Positions 34,245-42,993 of a stretch of DNA of 64,000 nt are shown here, piece by piece (positions within the stretch are counted from its first letter, which is position 1; the number at the start of each line of letters is the position of its first letter). The DNA is from Hyphomonas chukchiensis. GTDB taxonomy: Bacteria; Pseudomonadota; Alphaproteobacteria; Caulobacterales; Hyphomonadaceae. The notes under the pieces are model-generated. The model was not told the DNA's origin, ran no database searches, and saw nothing but the letters and a program-made list of their open reading frames with translations. The position numbers and the translations under genes are program-made. The DNA lies in contig NZ_AWFG01000002.1 in assembly GCF_000682695.1 (NCBI RefSeq), positions 45,449 to 109,448 of the forward strand, given 5' to 3'.

Positions 34245-36041
34245 CTAGCGCTGGATAGCGTAAGCGGATGAGGTGATCGTCATGAAGGCGGCGAGCTTGG
34301 CACGTTTCTCGCGGTCGGCATCAGACGCAACGGGTATGGAGGATACGGCATCGACAATGTCGGCCTTTGCTTCATCGGTCATCGTTTCGCCGGTGAGCAG
34401 GAGGTCGAGATAGTCGGTTAGCGCCTGGGCATCGTCTGCAATGGCGATTTCCGGGCTGTAATCCGGGATGAAGTTGTCGGCCGGGCCGCTCGTGTCGAAG
34501 ATGAACGCCGTCATGAAGTTCATGAAGCTGACAATCGACCCCTGGTTCACCACCTGGAATTCCGGTGCGGTCAGGCCCTGTGCGCCTGTCTCCGTGCCCG
34601 GCGCGACATAGCCCGGCCGGTAGAAGTTGAAGACCGATGGAGACCGCATGGGCTGCTGACCGAGGCCGGTGGATGGCGATGACGTATCATCGAGCATGCC
34701 TTCGCGAGACGAATCTATGTTTCTGATATCGAACGCGCGGGCCCAGTTGACGAATTTCAGGACCGGTTCGCGGATCTTGCCTTCGCTCGGATAATTATTG
34801 TCGTCATTGACGCTCGGATCGAGCAGGATGGCCGCCATTGTGGCTTCAAGGTCACCCCGCTCCCCTGTGCCGAAGACGCGCCCGTTCAGGGCTGTGAATG
34901 TACCGGCGTCGAAAACATCGGCGACGCGTTTGACATATTCCGGGCTGGGCGAGCTGGCAGTGAAGCGCTGGATCAGCTGACGGGAAATAAAAGGCGCGAC
35001 GTTCGGATGCTCGAAGATCGTGTCGAGGGCAATCTTGACGCTCTCGTCGCCGCCCGTGTTCGCCGGGATGACCGTGCCGAGGAAGCGCTTCTCTTCAGGC
35101 GAGTGCATGTAGTCGAACATGACGAGGCGCTTGTACTGCGAGCCCGCATCTTCCTGATAGAAATTGGGACCGGCCCAGCTGAGGCCGGTAAAGACTTTTG
35201 CGAGACCCTCGACGTCGTCATTGGTGAAGGTTTCGACCTCCTTGCCATTGACCAGTTTGGGGGTGCCATCCTGGTTCAGCTCGACCACACCAATGGTGAA
35301 CAGCTGCATGACTTCGCGGGCATAGTTCTCGTCAGGCATGCGACCGGTTGCAGGATCGCCTTTTTCGTTGCGCCAGTAGGTGAGGTAGCGCGCCATGGCG
35401 CTGGAATAGGTCACTTCCTCCAGGAGGTCGCGGAAGTTGCCGAAGGCATTCTTCGACAGCACGTCCATGTAATAGGCGATTTGCGGCGTCGCATTGTAGG
35501 CTGTGTCATCCGAGACGACGAACAATTGGGACAGGGCAAACAGCATGCGGGTGCGCAGCTGGTCATTGCCGGCAATCATGTTGTCCCAGAGCACGTCGCG
35601 GTGCTTGTAGCCGTCGATATTCTCGCCAGCCGATTGGCGGGCGAGCAGGTCGCTGAGATAGAGCGAGGCTGGTTTGTCGATTTCGGCCTGCAGCCACTCC
35701 TCCGCATCGGTACCGACGAGAGACTGGATGGCGGAATAATCGGCGCCGAAGGTCGTCCGTCCCAGCCATTTCTGGGCCTCCACCTCGGTGTCGATCCGCG
35801 TGTCATATGTCCCGGTCGGCGTCGGGCCCGTGGTCGGCGGAGGAGGTGGTGGCGGAGGAGGAGGGGGAGGTGGTGGCGGAGGAGGGGGAGGCGGCGAGCC
35901 CGGCGTGGTGGGCGGGTTCGGCGTATCTATGCCGCCGCCAGTGCCGCCATCACTTCCGCCGCCTCCGCAGCCTGCAACGAGGCTCGCAAACACGACGCTT
36001 GCAGCGACTGTCTGCACATATTTGCGCGACCGCTGTTTCAT
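34245..36041 (-). CDS. DUF1800 family lipoprotein with poly-proline linker
   Basis: 598 residues. The leader ends in a lipobox (LVAGCGGGG). A Gly-rich stretch and then 20 consecutive prolines, about residues 50-69, lead into the DUF1800 domain: AQKWLGRTTFGADYSAIQSLVG, then LFALSQLFVVSDDTAYN and FTGLSWAGPNFY. DUF1800 proteins are secreted and of unknown function. It forms an operon with the DUF1501 gene. The coding repeat is described separately. Confidence 0.88.
   Translation of the reverse strand: MKQRSRKYVQTVAASVVFASLVAGCGGGGSDGGTGGGIDTPNPPTTPGSPPPPPPPPPPPPPPPPPPPPTTGPTPTGTYDTRIDTEVEAQKWLGRTTFGADYSAIQSLVGTDAEEWLQAEIDKPASLYLSDLLARQSAGENIDGYKHRDVLWDNMIAGNDQLRTRMLFALSQLFVVSDDTAYNATPQIAYYMDVLSKNAFGNFRDLLEEVTYSSAMARYLTYWRNEKGDPATGRMPDENYAREVMQLFTIGVVELNQDGTPKLVNGKEVETFTNDDVEGLAKVFTGLSWAGPNFYQEDAGSQYKRLVMFDYMHSPEEKRFLGTVIPANTGGDESVKIALDTIFEHPNVAPFISRQLIQRFTASSPSPEYVKRVADVFDAGTFTALNGRVFGTGERGDLEATMAAILLDPSVNDDNNYPSEGKIREPVLKFVNWARAFDIRNIDSSREGMLDDTSSPSTGLGQQPMRSPSVFNFYRPGYVAPGTETGAQGLTAPEFQVVNQGSIVSFMNFMTAFIFDTSGPADNFIPDYSPEIAIADDAQALTDYLDLLLTGETMTDEAKADIVDAVSSIPVASDADREKRAKLAAFMTITSSAYAIQR
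35835..35894. repeat. GGN triplet run encoding 20 prolines
   Basis: On the plus strand 20 consecutive NGG triplets occur (CCN codons on the coding strand). Within it an eight-codon, 24-base unit (AGG TGG TGG CGG AGG AGG ...) appears twice, starting at about 35844 and 35868. It is a candidate for slipped-strand length change. Confidence 0.85.
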
Positions 36042-36381
36042 TGGAAATCCCTCTACACTTGCTCAACGTGTATTGCGGCTTCTCCGGCATTCGTGAACTG
36101 AAGGATTGGTTAGAATCCGCTGTCACCATTGGGCTTTCGTGACATTCTGTCCATGCCCGGAGTTGAACTGACCGGCTCATTGCCTCATCCCGGACAAAAA
36201 GCGCAATAGTTAATGTCACCAAATGTCAAGGATTATCAGGGCGACGCGGCAAAAGCCTCGAAACTGTGTGGTTAACGACTGTTGCAGCCATTGGGATTCA
36301 GGGCGCGGCATACTCGCCACCAGTTAGAAACATTAATTATTTATAGGGTTGAATTCAAAGCAGTCCTGCGCGGATTTCGGG
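36042..36381. other. Gene-free stretch upstream of DUF1800
   Basis: This lies between the end of the EEP hydrolase gene and the start of the DUF1800 gene, both on the minus strand. It should hold the promoter of the DUF1800/DUF1501 operon. I see no clear hairpin, repeat or small gene in it; the part near 36330-36350 is AT-rich. Confidence 0.4.
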
Positions 36382-37767
36382 CTAGCTTTTCTGTTTGGGA
36401 GCGGCCTTCGAGGCCTTGGTTTTTTCAGCCTTGCGCTGGTTCTTGCGCTCGCGCTTGAACGCATCTGCCTTGCCCGAGGCGACCCACCAGAAAATGCGCC
36501 AGGCTTCGCCAAGCGTCATGTGCGGGGCCGGCGCGATCGTGCCCACTTTCTCTTTAGCCGCGATACGGGGGGCTTTTCGCTTGCGCGACCGGCGCTTGCC
36601 GACCGGCTCCGCGGGTTCAGGCGGCGAGGTGATCGTTTCGCCGTCTTCCGCGTCTGTATATTCGACCTGTGCCGGAACATCGCCCTTCTCGAATTGCGGT
36701 TCGAGATTGTGCAGCAGGTGTTCATCCGAGAAGTCGATGGCCAGTTCGACCCAGAGCGGCAGGTGGTCCGACATCTGCCATGTCAGCCAGCGCTTGGAAT
36801 AATAGTCCTTGTCCTTGGCGCGATCCTTGGGCGTTCCATCCGAATTGAGGTCGCGGTGGCGCGCGGGCAGCACAGGGGCGTAATGGTCATACTGCTCGGG
36901 GGTGAACAGCGTCTTGGTGAAATTGAAGACACCTGCCGAGAGGAAAGTCACTTCGTCCTTGCGCGTGCGGAAAGCAATCTGGTCGTAATACTTCGTGCCG
37001 AGAATGTTTGAAGGGAAGAGGTCGGGCGGCAGCTGGAATCCGGCCTTTGTCAGCGCCTGCATGGTCTCATCGACCGTGTTCTTGATATTGAAGTCGCCCA
37101 GCAGGATGAAGTTCTCGTTCTCGCGCTCGGCGCGGCCTGCCATTTCCTTGGCGATATATTCGATTTCCTTGACGCGGCGCTGGTAGCCTTCGCTCTCCTT
37201 GCCATCGTCGCCGAAATAGATGTGTACGGTACAGAGGGAAAACTTGAACCAGCCAGCCTGGAACGAGACCATGAAGGGCGTGCGGGCAAATTGCTGCTCG
37301 TCCGGCAAAAGGGCCTGCTTGGGCAGAACGATCTCGCCAGCGATGTTGCGGAAGCGGACCTTCCGGCTGTCATAGACGAAGGCCATGCGCTCACGGTTGC
37401 CGGAGGGGCCGACGGTCACGTCAGTGGCGATGAAGTCCCAGCCGGGCCCCATGAGGCGGATGACCTCCTTGATGGGCGAGAGGTCTTCGTTGACTTCCTG
37501 GATGGCGCAGATGTCGAAGGCGGACAGGATCTCTGCAATATAGAACAGGCTTTCGCGGCGGCGGGGCCCGTGACGAAACTTGTTATTGTCAAAATCGCGC
37601 AGGTTCCAGGTGCCGATAATGATCGAGGCATCCTTGGTCTTGCGGGGCACGCCGTCAGGCAGGGCAGACTTCAGCCGGGCGCGCAGGTCCAGCAGGCGTC
37701 GCGATGTCCAGTCGCGCTCGGAGAGCGAAAATAGCCGTGTGTCCCGAAGGTCCGTATACCAGGCCAT
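36382..37767 (-). CDS. Endonuclease/exonuclease/phosphatase (EEP) family protein
   Basis: 461 residues. IIIGTWNLRDFDNN, CAIQEVNEDLSPI with the metal Glu, LLGDFNIKN with Asp and Asn, and SDHLPLWVEL with the final Asp-His are the EEP active-site motifs in order. No signal peptide is seen. After residue 380 comes a long basic tail (KRRSRKRK, later KRERKNQRKAEKTKASK) that could bind nucleic acid or membrane surfaces. A DNase or phosphatase role is possible. It stands as a single gene. Confidence 0.85.
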   Translation of the reverse strand: MAWYTDLRDTRLFSLSERDWTSRRLLDLRARLKSALPDGVPRKTKDASIIIGTWNLRDFDNNKFRHGPRRRESLFYIAEILSAFDICAIQEVNEDLSPIKEVIRLMGPGWDFIATDVTVGPSGNRERMAFVYDSRKVRFRNIAGEIVLPKQALLPDEQQFARTPFMVSFQAGWFKFSLCTVHIYFGDDGKESEGYQRRVKEIEYIAKEMAGRAERENENFILLGDFNIKNTVDETMQALTKAGFQLPPDLFPSNILGTKYYDQIAFRTRKDEVTFLSAGVFNFTKTLFTPEQYDHYAPVLPARHRDLNSDGTPKDRAKDKDYYSKRWLTWQMSDHLPLWVELAIDFSDEHLLHNLEPQFEKGDVPAQVEYTDAEDGETITSPPEPAEPVGKRRSRKRKAPRIAAKEKVGTIAPAPHMTLGEAWRIFWWVASGKADAFKRERKNQRKAEKTKASKAAPKQKS

Positions 37768-37906
37768 GCCCCGTCAGCTCCGCATTCTGCGCTGGTTAGC
37801 ATCTCGTCAAGTTTGGTTAGCGGAAGGTTAATGCGCCTCTTCCAGAGGATAATTGACAGCTCACGCGAGCGATGGGATTAAACTTTAAACCTAAGGGGGA
37901 AATTGT

Positions 37907-38704
37907 ATGAAGCTCTCCGGGATGCTGGCTGTCTATATGGTGTTTTGCGTCTCTGCATGTGCGCAGGGGGCCACATCTCCAACAGCGCAATGTGCGCCCT
38001 ATTCGGAGCTGCTTGCGCTGGAGCAATCATACAGCGGCGTCTACCTCGGTGAGCTTCATGGCACGCTCAACAGCCCGGACATTTTGAAATGTTTCATGGA
38101 CGCGCCGCGTGTCAGCCAGAGGCATCTTGTCCTGTCTCTGGAGGGCAGCGGCTCGATCCTTACTGATCCTGAGGTTGAGGCTAGTTACCGTCAAAACGGG
38201 GCCAAGGGGATGGGTGTGCTAACCCCGCCGGTATGGGCGCTGGTGGAGCGTGCGGCATCTGACCCGTCGCTTGCCGGGGTGGCGTTCCAGGAAAACGGGT
38301 CGATGAAAGTCACCAAGCCTTTGGAGGAGTGGGATACGGCGGACTATGAAGCTGCCATGCAGTTTCGCGAGACGGATATCGCAGACGGCATTCTGGGTGT
38401 TGTCGCGCCGGATACTTTCGTTGTGGCGCTCGGCGGAAACCTTCACGGCGCGCGCGCGACACGTAACCCGGCGATTAAATCTCCCGCCGGTTCGCAAATG
38501 CCAGCGAGTGTTGCGACAGTCTTTCTGGTCAGTTCGGAGGGCGGGAGTGCGCACTATTGTACCGATGAAGGATGCCAGGAATGGGACGTCGCTCCACAGG
38601 ACTATGGCTTCAGTCCGGGTGAACGGCTGAAATCCGGTGAGGCCTATGGCTATGATTATATCTTCGACGTAGGCCCGCTAAGACCTATTCCTGCGCCGGA
38701 ATAG
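37907..38704 (+). CDS. ChaN-like / Tiki-superfamily putative lipoprotein
   Basis: 265 residues. The leader MKLSGMLAVYMVFCVSAC ends in a lipobox. GVYLGELHGTLNSPDIL at about residue 44 is the G-E-x-H-G-T motif of the ChaN/EreA/TraB-like group, and VVALGGNLHGARA is the second conserved His region. This fold binds haem or metals or acts as a peptidase; the actual role is uncertain. A ribosome site AGGGGG lies seven bases before the ATG. It converges on the FAD oxidase gene with two bases between. Confidence 0.65.
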   Translation: MKLSGMLAVYMVFCVSACAQGATSPTAQCAPYSELLALEQSYSGVYLGELHGTLNSPDILKCFMDAPRVSQRHLVLSLEGSGSILTDPEVEASYRQNGAKGMGVLTPPVWALVERAASDPSLAGVAFQENGSMKVTKPLEEWDTADYEAAMQFRETDIADGILGVVAPDTFVVALGGNLHGARATRNPAIKSPAGSQMPASVATVFLVSSEGGSAHYCTDEGCQEWDVAPQDYGFSPGERLKSGEAYGYDYIFDVGPLRPIPAPE

Positions 38705-38706
38705 GC

Positions 38707-40116
38707 TTAGACGCTGACCACGCGCCCCGGATTCATGATGCCCAGCGGGTCGATGGCGCGTTTTATCGCGCGCATGGTTTCGGTGGCGGCGAGGGGGCGC
38801 AGGTTGGCCAGTTCGTCGCGCTTGAGGCGGCCGACGCCATGTTCGGCGCTGATCGACCCGTCATGGGCCATGGTCTGGTCGTAGATGATGCGCGTGACGG
38901 CGGGCGCATGGCCCTTGAGAACAGGGGCATTGGCGCCAGCGGGTTCGCAGACCGAATAGTGCAGGTTGCCGTCACCGACATGGCCGAAGATGACGAATTC
39001 GGCGCTGGGCACCACTTCGAGCACGGCAGCGTTGCAGCTTTCGATAAAGGCCGGGATGCGGCTGACGGGCACGGCGATGTCCTGATTGATGGACGTGCCA
39101 TAGGCGCGCTTGGACAGCGGGATTGTCTCGCGGATGTGCCAGAAGCTCTGCGCCTGCGCCTTGCTGGCGGCGGCGACGCCATCTTTCACGAGGTCCTGCT
39201 CAAAGGCGGCTTCGAGGGCCTTTTCGAGCGCATCGCGGGCATGGGCTTCGTCGACCATGGAGACTTCCATAAGCACGCGCCATGGCAGGTCCGACGGCAG
39301 CGGGTCGCGCGTGCCGGGCACGTCTTCCAGCACCATGGCGATGGCGCCGGACGGGATGATCTCGAAACTGGTGACCGTGTCGCCCGCATGCTGGCGGACG
39401 AGGGCGAGGAGGGAGACCACGTCTTCCGTGCTGGAGCAGCAGACCCAGGCGCTGGCGCGCTGGACCTGCGGGAAGAGCTTGAGCGTCGCGGCGGTGATCA
39501 GGCCGAGCGTGCCTTCGGCGCCGGCGAAAAGGTGTTTCAGGTCATAGCCCGTATTGTTCTTGCGCAGGCCCGACAGGCCATTCCAGATTTCGCCGGAGGG
39601 CAGTACAACTTCGAGGCCGAGGATCAGGTCGCGCATCATGCCATAGCGCAGCACGGCGACACCGCCCGCATTGGTCGAGATCAGGCCGCCGATCGTGGCA
39701 GTGCCTTCCGAGCCAAGGGAGAGGGGGAAGAGACGGCCTGCGTCTTCGGCAGCCTGCTGCGCGGTGACGAGCGGGGCGCCTGCCTCGATGACGAGGGAGT
39801 TGTTGAATTGGTCGATGCTGCGGATTGCATGCATGCGGGTCATGGATACGACGATTTCGCCATGCGGTGTGCCGGCATCGACAAGGCCTGTATTGCCGCC
39901 CTGCGGCGTGAGGGCGACGTGGTGTGCCGCGCAGAGTTTCACCAGCGCGGAGGCCTCCTCCGTGTTGGCGGGGCGGGCGAGGAAGGGTGTCTCGCCCTGA
40001 TAGACGCCGCGCCATGGGGTGGCGACCTTGTCGAGCTGTTCGGGATCCTCGCTCCAGCCCTTGGGGCCGAGCAGGTTCTTGGCGGCGGCGAGGAAGGCGG
40101 CGGGTGGTTTGGTCAT
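38707..40116 (-). CDS. FAD-binding oxidase, D-2-hydroxyacid dehydrogenase type
   Basis: 469 residues from the ATG at 40116. VALTPQGGNTGLVDAGTPHG and LGSEGTATIGGLISTNAGGV are FAD_binding_4 motifs, and LFAGAEGTLGLITAATL the next. HVGDGNLHYS and SISAEHGVGRLKRDEL near the end belong to the FAD-oxidase C-terminal metal site. D-lactate, D-2-hydroxyglutarate and glycolate dehydrogenases share this form, so I leave the substrate open. It overlaps the PaiB-like gene by ATGA, which suggests coupling. Confidence 0.88.
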   Translation of the reverse strand: MTKPPAAFLAAAKNLLGPKGWSEDPEQLDKVATPWRGVYQGETPFLARPANTEEASALVKLCAAHHVALTPQGGNTGLVDAGTPHGEIVVSMTRMHAIRSIDQFNNSLVIEAGAPLVTAQQAAEDAGRLFPLSLGSEGTATIGGLISTNAGGVAVLRYGMMRDLILGLEVVLPSGEIWNGLSGLRKNNTGYDLKHLFAGAEGTLGLITAATLKLFPQVQRASAWVCCSSTEDVVSLLALVRQHAGDTVTSFEIIPSGAIAMVLEDVPGTRDPLPSDLPWRVLMEVSMVDEAHARDALEKALEAAFEQDLVKDGVAAASKAQAQSFWHIRETIPLSKRAYGTSINQDIAVPVSRIPAFIESCNAAVLEVVPSAEFVIFGHVGDGNLHYSVCEPAGANAPVLKGHAPAVTRIIYDQTMAHDGSISAEHGVGRLKRDELANLRPLAATETMRAIKRAIDPLGIMNPGRVVSV

Positions 40117-40730
40117 GACGTGTGTTTTCGCATTTCTTCGGCGATGGCGATACCGTCTTCGCGCGCGGAGAGGGCCGCGATCACCCCCGCGCGCGCTTCT
40201 GCGGGCTTGTTCTGGCCAAGCTTGGTTGTGCCTTCGAAGCGCTCGGGCACGAGGGTGAAGGCGCGGATGCCGCGCAGCATGGCGTCGAAACGGCCGGGCG
40301 TCATCTTGTGGCGCGTCCATTCGGGCTTGGGCGCGAGCGCGGCTTCGTGCTGGTGCGAGAGGTCGTCGAGGACCTGCGTTGCGCCGGCATCGTCCATGAG
40401 CACGACAGGACCTTCAGCTTCGACTGACAGGTAGTTCCAGGTCGGCACCTGATCGTCCATGCCGTACCAGTCGGGCGAGATGTAGGCGTCGGGGCCTGTG
40501 AAGACGACGAGCGCGCGGCTGCCGGACTGGAGCGCGGCGGTGACTGCGTTATTGACCGAAAGATGGAAGCGCAGCGCGACCTTGCCATCCGCCTCGTCGA
40601 TGAGGATAGGCGCGTGGGCCGCCATGACGCGGCCATCCAGCGTCGCGCAGACAAGAGCGAACGCATGGGCGCGGGCGCGGGCGACCAGTGTGGCGACATC
40701 TGTTTCGAGGAAGGGGCGGGCTGGGTGCAT
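40113..40730 (-). CDS. FMN-binding negative regulator, PaiB-like
   Basis: 205 residues. MHPARPFLETDVATLVARARAH is the usual PaiB start. VMAAHAPILIDE, LRFHLSVNNAVTAAL and AYISPDWYGMDDQVPTWNYLSVEAEG are characteristic of the split-barrel FMN fold of this family. In Bacillus PaiB affects sporulation and protease genes; here the role is not known and may be purely enzymatic. The gene is translated ahead of the FAD oxidase with a four-base overlap. Confidence 0.85.
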   Translation of the reverse strand: MHPARPFLETDVATLVARARAHAFALVCATLDGRVMAAHAPILIDEADGKVALRFHLSVNNAVTAALQSGSRALVVFTGPDAYISPDWYGMDDQVPTWNYLSVEAEGPVVLMDDAGATQVLDDLSHQHEAALAPKPEWTRHKMTPGRFDAMLRGIRAFTLVPERFEGTTKLGQNKPAEARAGVIAALSAREDGIAIAEEMRKHTS

Positions 40731-40771
40731 GGGGGTGGACTTAGCAGGAGTGGCGTGTCGGCGCGAGAGGA

Positions 40772-41725
40772 TCAGTCGCGATGGGCGGCGCGGGCGAGGC
40801 GGTCATTGATGGCTTCGCCAAGGCCGGTGCGCGGAATGGGGGCGACGGCAATCCGCTCATAGCGGAGGTCGAATGCGCGCAGCATGGCGAACAGGTTGGC
40901 GGCGGCTTCGGCCAGGTTGCCCGTCGGCGAAAGATTGCCCTCCAGCGGGCAGTGGTCGCCAAAGCCGAGATAGCCTTCGCCGGACATGGGTGTGGCCGCG
41001 TCCAGGCGAAGCGTCGCGCGAGGCGCATAGTGGCTCTTCAGCTGACCGGGCGCGGTGATGCCAGAAGCGTCGCCGGGGCGCGCCAGCCTAAGGCCAAGTA
41101 CGGCTTCGATCTCGGCCGTTTCGAGGGAGCCAGCGCGGAGCAGCACGGGCGTTTCGCCGGTGAAGGCGACAATGGTGGACTCGATGCCGCGCGCGCACGG
41201 ACCGCCATCGAGAATGTAGGCGACCTTACCGGCGAGATCGCTGCGGACGTGTTCCGGCGTGGTCGGGCTGACATGGCCGGACCGGTTCGCGGACGGCGCA
41301 ACAAGCGGTCCGCCGAACACATCGAGCAGGGCCTGCGCCACCGGATGGGCCGGGCGGCGCAGCGCAATCGTGTCGAGGCCGGAGCGGGCGAGGTCGCAGG
41401 TCTGGCCGGTTGCGGCGACGGGCAGCACCATGGTGAGCGGGCCGGGCCAGAAAGCTTCCGCTGCCTTGCGGGCGAGCGGGGTGAACACGGCTTCGCGTTC
41501 GGCCATGGCCTGTGACGCGACATGGGCGATCAGCGGGTTGAAGCGGGGGCGGCCCTTGGCCTCGTAGAGCCCGGCCACAGCATCAGGATTGGCCGCATCG
41601 CAGGCAAGGCCGTAGACGGTCTCGGTCGGCATGGCGACAAGGCCGCCAATGCGCAACACATCTGCGGCGCGTGCCAGCACGTCTGGCGTCGGGGTTACGA
41701 TCTTCGCGGTCATGGGCGCCGCCAT
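40772..41725 (-). CDS. tsaC: L-threonylcarbamoyladenylate synthase (Sua5 type)
   Basis: 317 residues. GGLVAMPTETVYGLACDAANPDAVAGLYEAKGRPRFNPL is the YrdC signature. LVAPSANRSGHVSPTTPEHV and AYILDGGPCARGIESTIVAF complete the fold. The C-terminal 110 residues, starting PGQLKSHYAPRATL, form the extra Sua5 domain. The enzyme makes threonylcarbamoyl-AMP for the t6A modification of tRNAs that decode ANN codons. A second Met at residue 5 is an alternative start. Confidence 0.92.
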   Translation of the reverse strand: MAAPMTAKIVTPTPDVLARAADVLRIGGLVAMPTETVYGLACDAANPDAVAGLYEAKGRPRFNPLIAHVASQAMAEREAVFTPLARKAAEAFWPGPLTMVLPVAATGQTCDLARSGLDTIALRRPAHPVAQALLDVFGGPLVAPSANRSGHVSPTTPEHVRSDLAGKVAYILDGGPCARGIESTIVAFTGETPVLLRAGSLETAEIEAVLGLRLARPGDASGITAPGQLKSHYAPRATLRLDAATPMSGEGYLGFGDHCPLEGNLSPTGNLAEAAANLFAMLRAFDLRYERIAVAPIPRTGLGEAINDRLARAAHRD

Positions 41726-41750
41726 AGCATTGCGGTGCGAGCGGCGGAAC

Positions 41751-42977
41751 CTATTTGCGCGTCGCCTGCCCGGTAACCGTCACCTTGACCGCATCCTTGA
41801 CCCACTGGGCGTTCGGATCGGACGTCTGGCCGAGATCGAGTTCCTTGCGATCGAACATCGCTTCGCCATTCAGCGTGGCCACATCGCCATTGATATCGAG
41901 CGTGAAGGCGAGCGGCGTGCTGACGCTGCGCTGTTTCAGCTGCAAGGTGGCAGTGGCCGTATAGCCCGTATCGGTTTTGGCGAAGTCTGACAGGCGGACC
42001 GTGGCGGCGGGATAAGTTTTGACGTCGAACCATTCCGGGGCGCGCAGGCTGTCATTATAGAGCTTCTTGGGCGTGGCGGCCGTTCCTGTCTGGATGGTGA
42101 CGAGGACGGCGGACCTGGCGAGATCGTCCGGATAGAAGGCGACATCGGCCGTCCAGTCCTTGAACGTGCCGGTGAAGTCATTGCCGTCATGGACGCCCGA
42201 GAAGCTTATCACGGAGGCGTCATAATCGACGGTCCAGTTGGGCTCGATCGCGGGAGCGGCTGCGACTTGCGCTTCACCTTCCGCAGCGGGCGGCATGTGC
42301 GCAGGCGTACTCGCGTTTCCCGTGGACTGGCTGATGAGGGGCGCCGCAGCGATCAGCGCGAAGATCAGCGTGGAGCCACCGAGGGCGACAAGGAAGCCGC
42401 GGGCCGGCGGTTGTGGCGCCGCCGTACTGCCGAACAGGCCGGGAATCATGCGTTTCAAGACGCCTTCCTCGCCGGAGACTTCGTGCTTGATGGCGCCAGC
42501 CACGTGCAGGACGAGCAGGCCGATAATGACCCATGCGCCCTTGGAGTGGAGGGTTTCGAGAATGGCGTGGACGATTTCGTTTCCGCGCAGGCCGCCGAGG
42601 AAAGGCAGGTTGGGCCAGCTGACCGTGCCGAACAGGACGGTCGGAACCTGGAATTTCGAGGTCGAGACCAGGGCCCAGCCGAGCAGGGGCATGGCGATCA
42701 TCAGCACGTAAAGGCCCATGTGGACCCAGTGCGATGCCTTTACCTCGATAGGTTTCATGTCCGCGGGAAGTGCCGGCGGCGGATTCATCAGGCGCCAGGC
42801 AACACGTGCCACGGAGAGGAGCAGGATCGAGATCCCGATCGACTTGTGCAGCTGGTAGCGTGTCTCGTTATCTTCCATGTTCCAGCCGAGCCAGATCATG
42901 AAGAGGATGAGTATCGCGATCGCCCAGTGAAGGGCGATCGCGACGGCTGTGTAGCGTGATGTATTGGTAGCGGACAT
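41751..42977 (-). CDS. Cytochrome b561 - YceI fusion protein
   Basis: 408 residues. Residues 1-180 are a cytochrome b561 domain with four helices: YTAVAIALHWAIAILILFMIW, ISILLLSVARVAWRLMN, SHWVHMGLYVLMIAMPLLGW and VHAILETLHSKGAWVIIGLLVLHVAG. They carry the haem histidines. A further helix (FLVALGGSTLIFALIAAAP) and a linker lead to a YceI-like barrel from about residue 225 (WTVDYDASVISFSGVHDGNDFTG). AGGGACC stands before the ATG. The YceI lipoprotein gene is 16 bases upstream, so they share an operon. Confidence 0.9.
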   Translation of the reverse strand: MSATNTSRYTAVAIALHWAIAILILFMIWLGWNMEDNETRYQLHKSIGISILLLSVARVAWRLMNPPPALPADMKPIEVKASHWVHMGLYVLMIAMPLLGWALVSTSKFQVPTVLFGTVSWPNLPFLGGLRGNEIVHAILETLHSKGAWVIIGLLVLHVAGAIKHEVSGEEGVLKRMIPGLFGSTAAPQPPARGFLVALGGSTLIFALIAAAPLISQSTGNASTPAHMPPAAEGEAQVAAAPAIEPNWTVDYDASVISFSGVHDGNDFTGTFKDWTADVAFYPDDLARSAVLVTIQTGTAATPKKLYNDSLRAPEWFDVKTYPAATVRLSDFAKTDTGYTATATLQLKQRSVSTPLAFTLDINGDVATLNGEAMFDRKELDLGQTSDPNAQWVKDAVKVTVTGQATRK

Positions 42978-42993
42978 GAAGTCGGGTGGTCCC

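Noticed and set aside
35835..35894. Possible CRISPR-like array in the GGN repeat
   Set aside because: There are no spacers or 25-40 base unique units; it is a coding triplet run for proline.
38839..40434. 531-residue rightward open frame
   Set aside because: Antisense to the FAD oxidase and PaiB-like genes, which have clear motifs.
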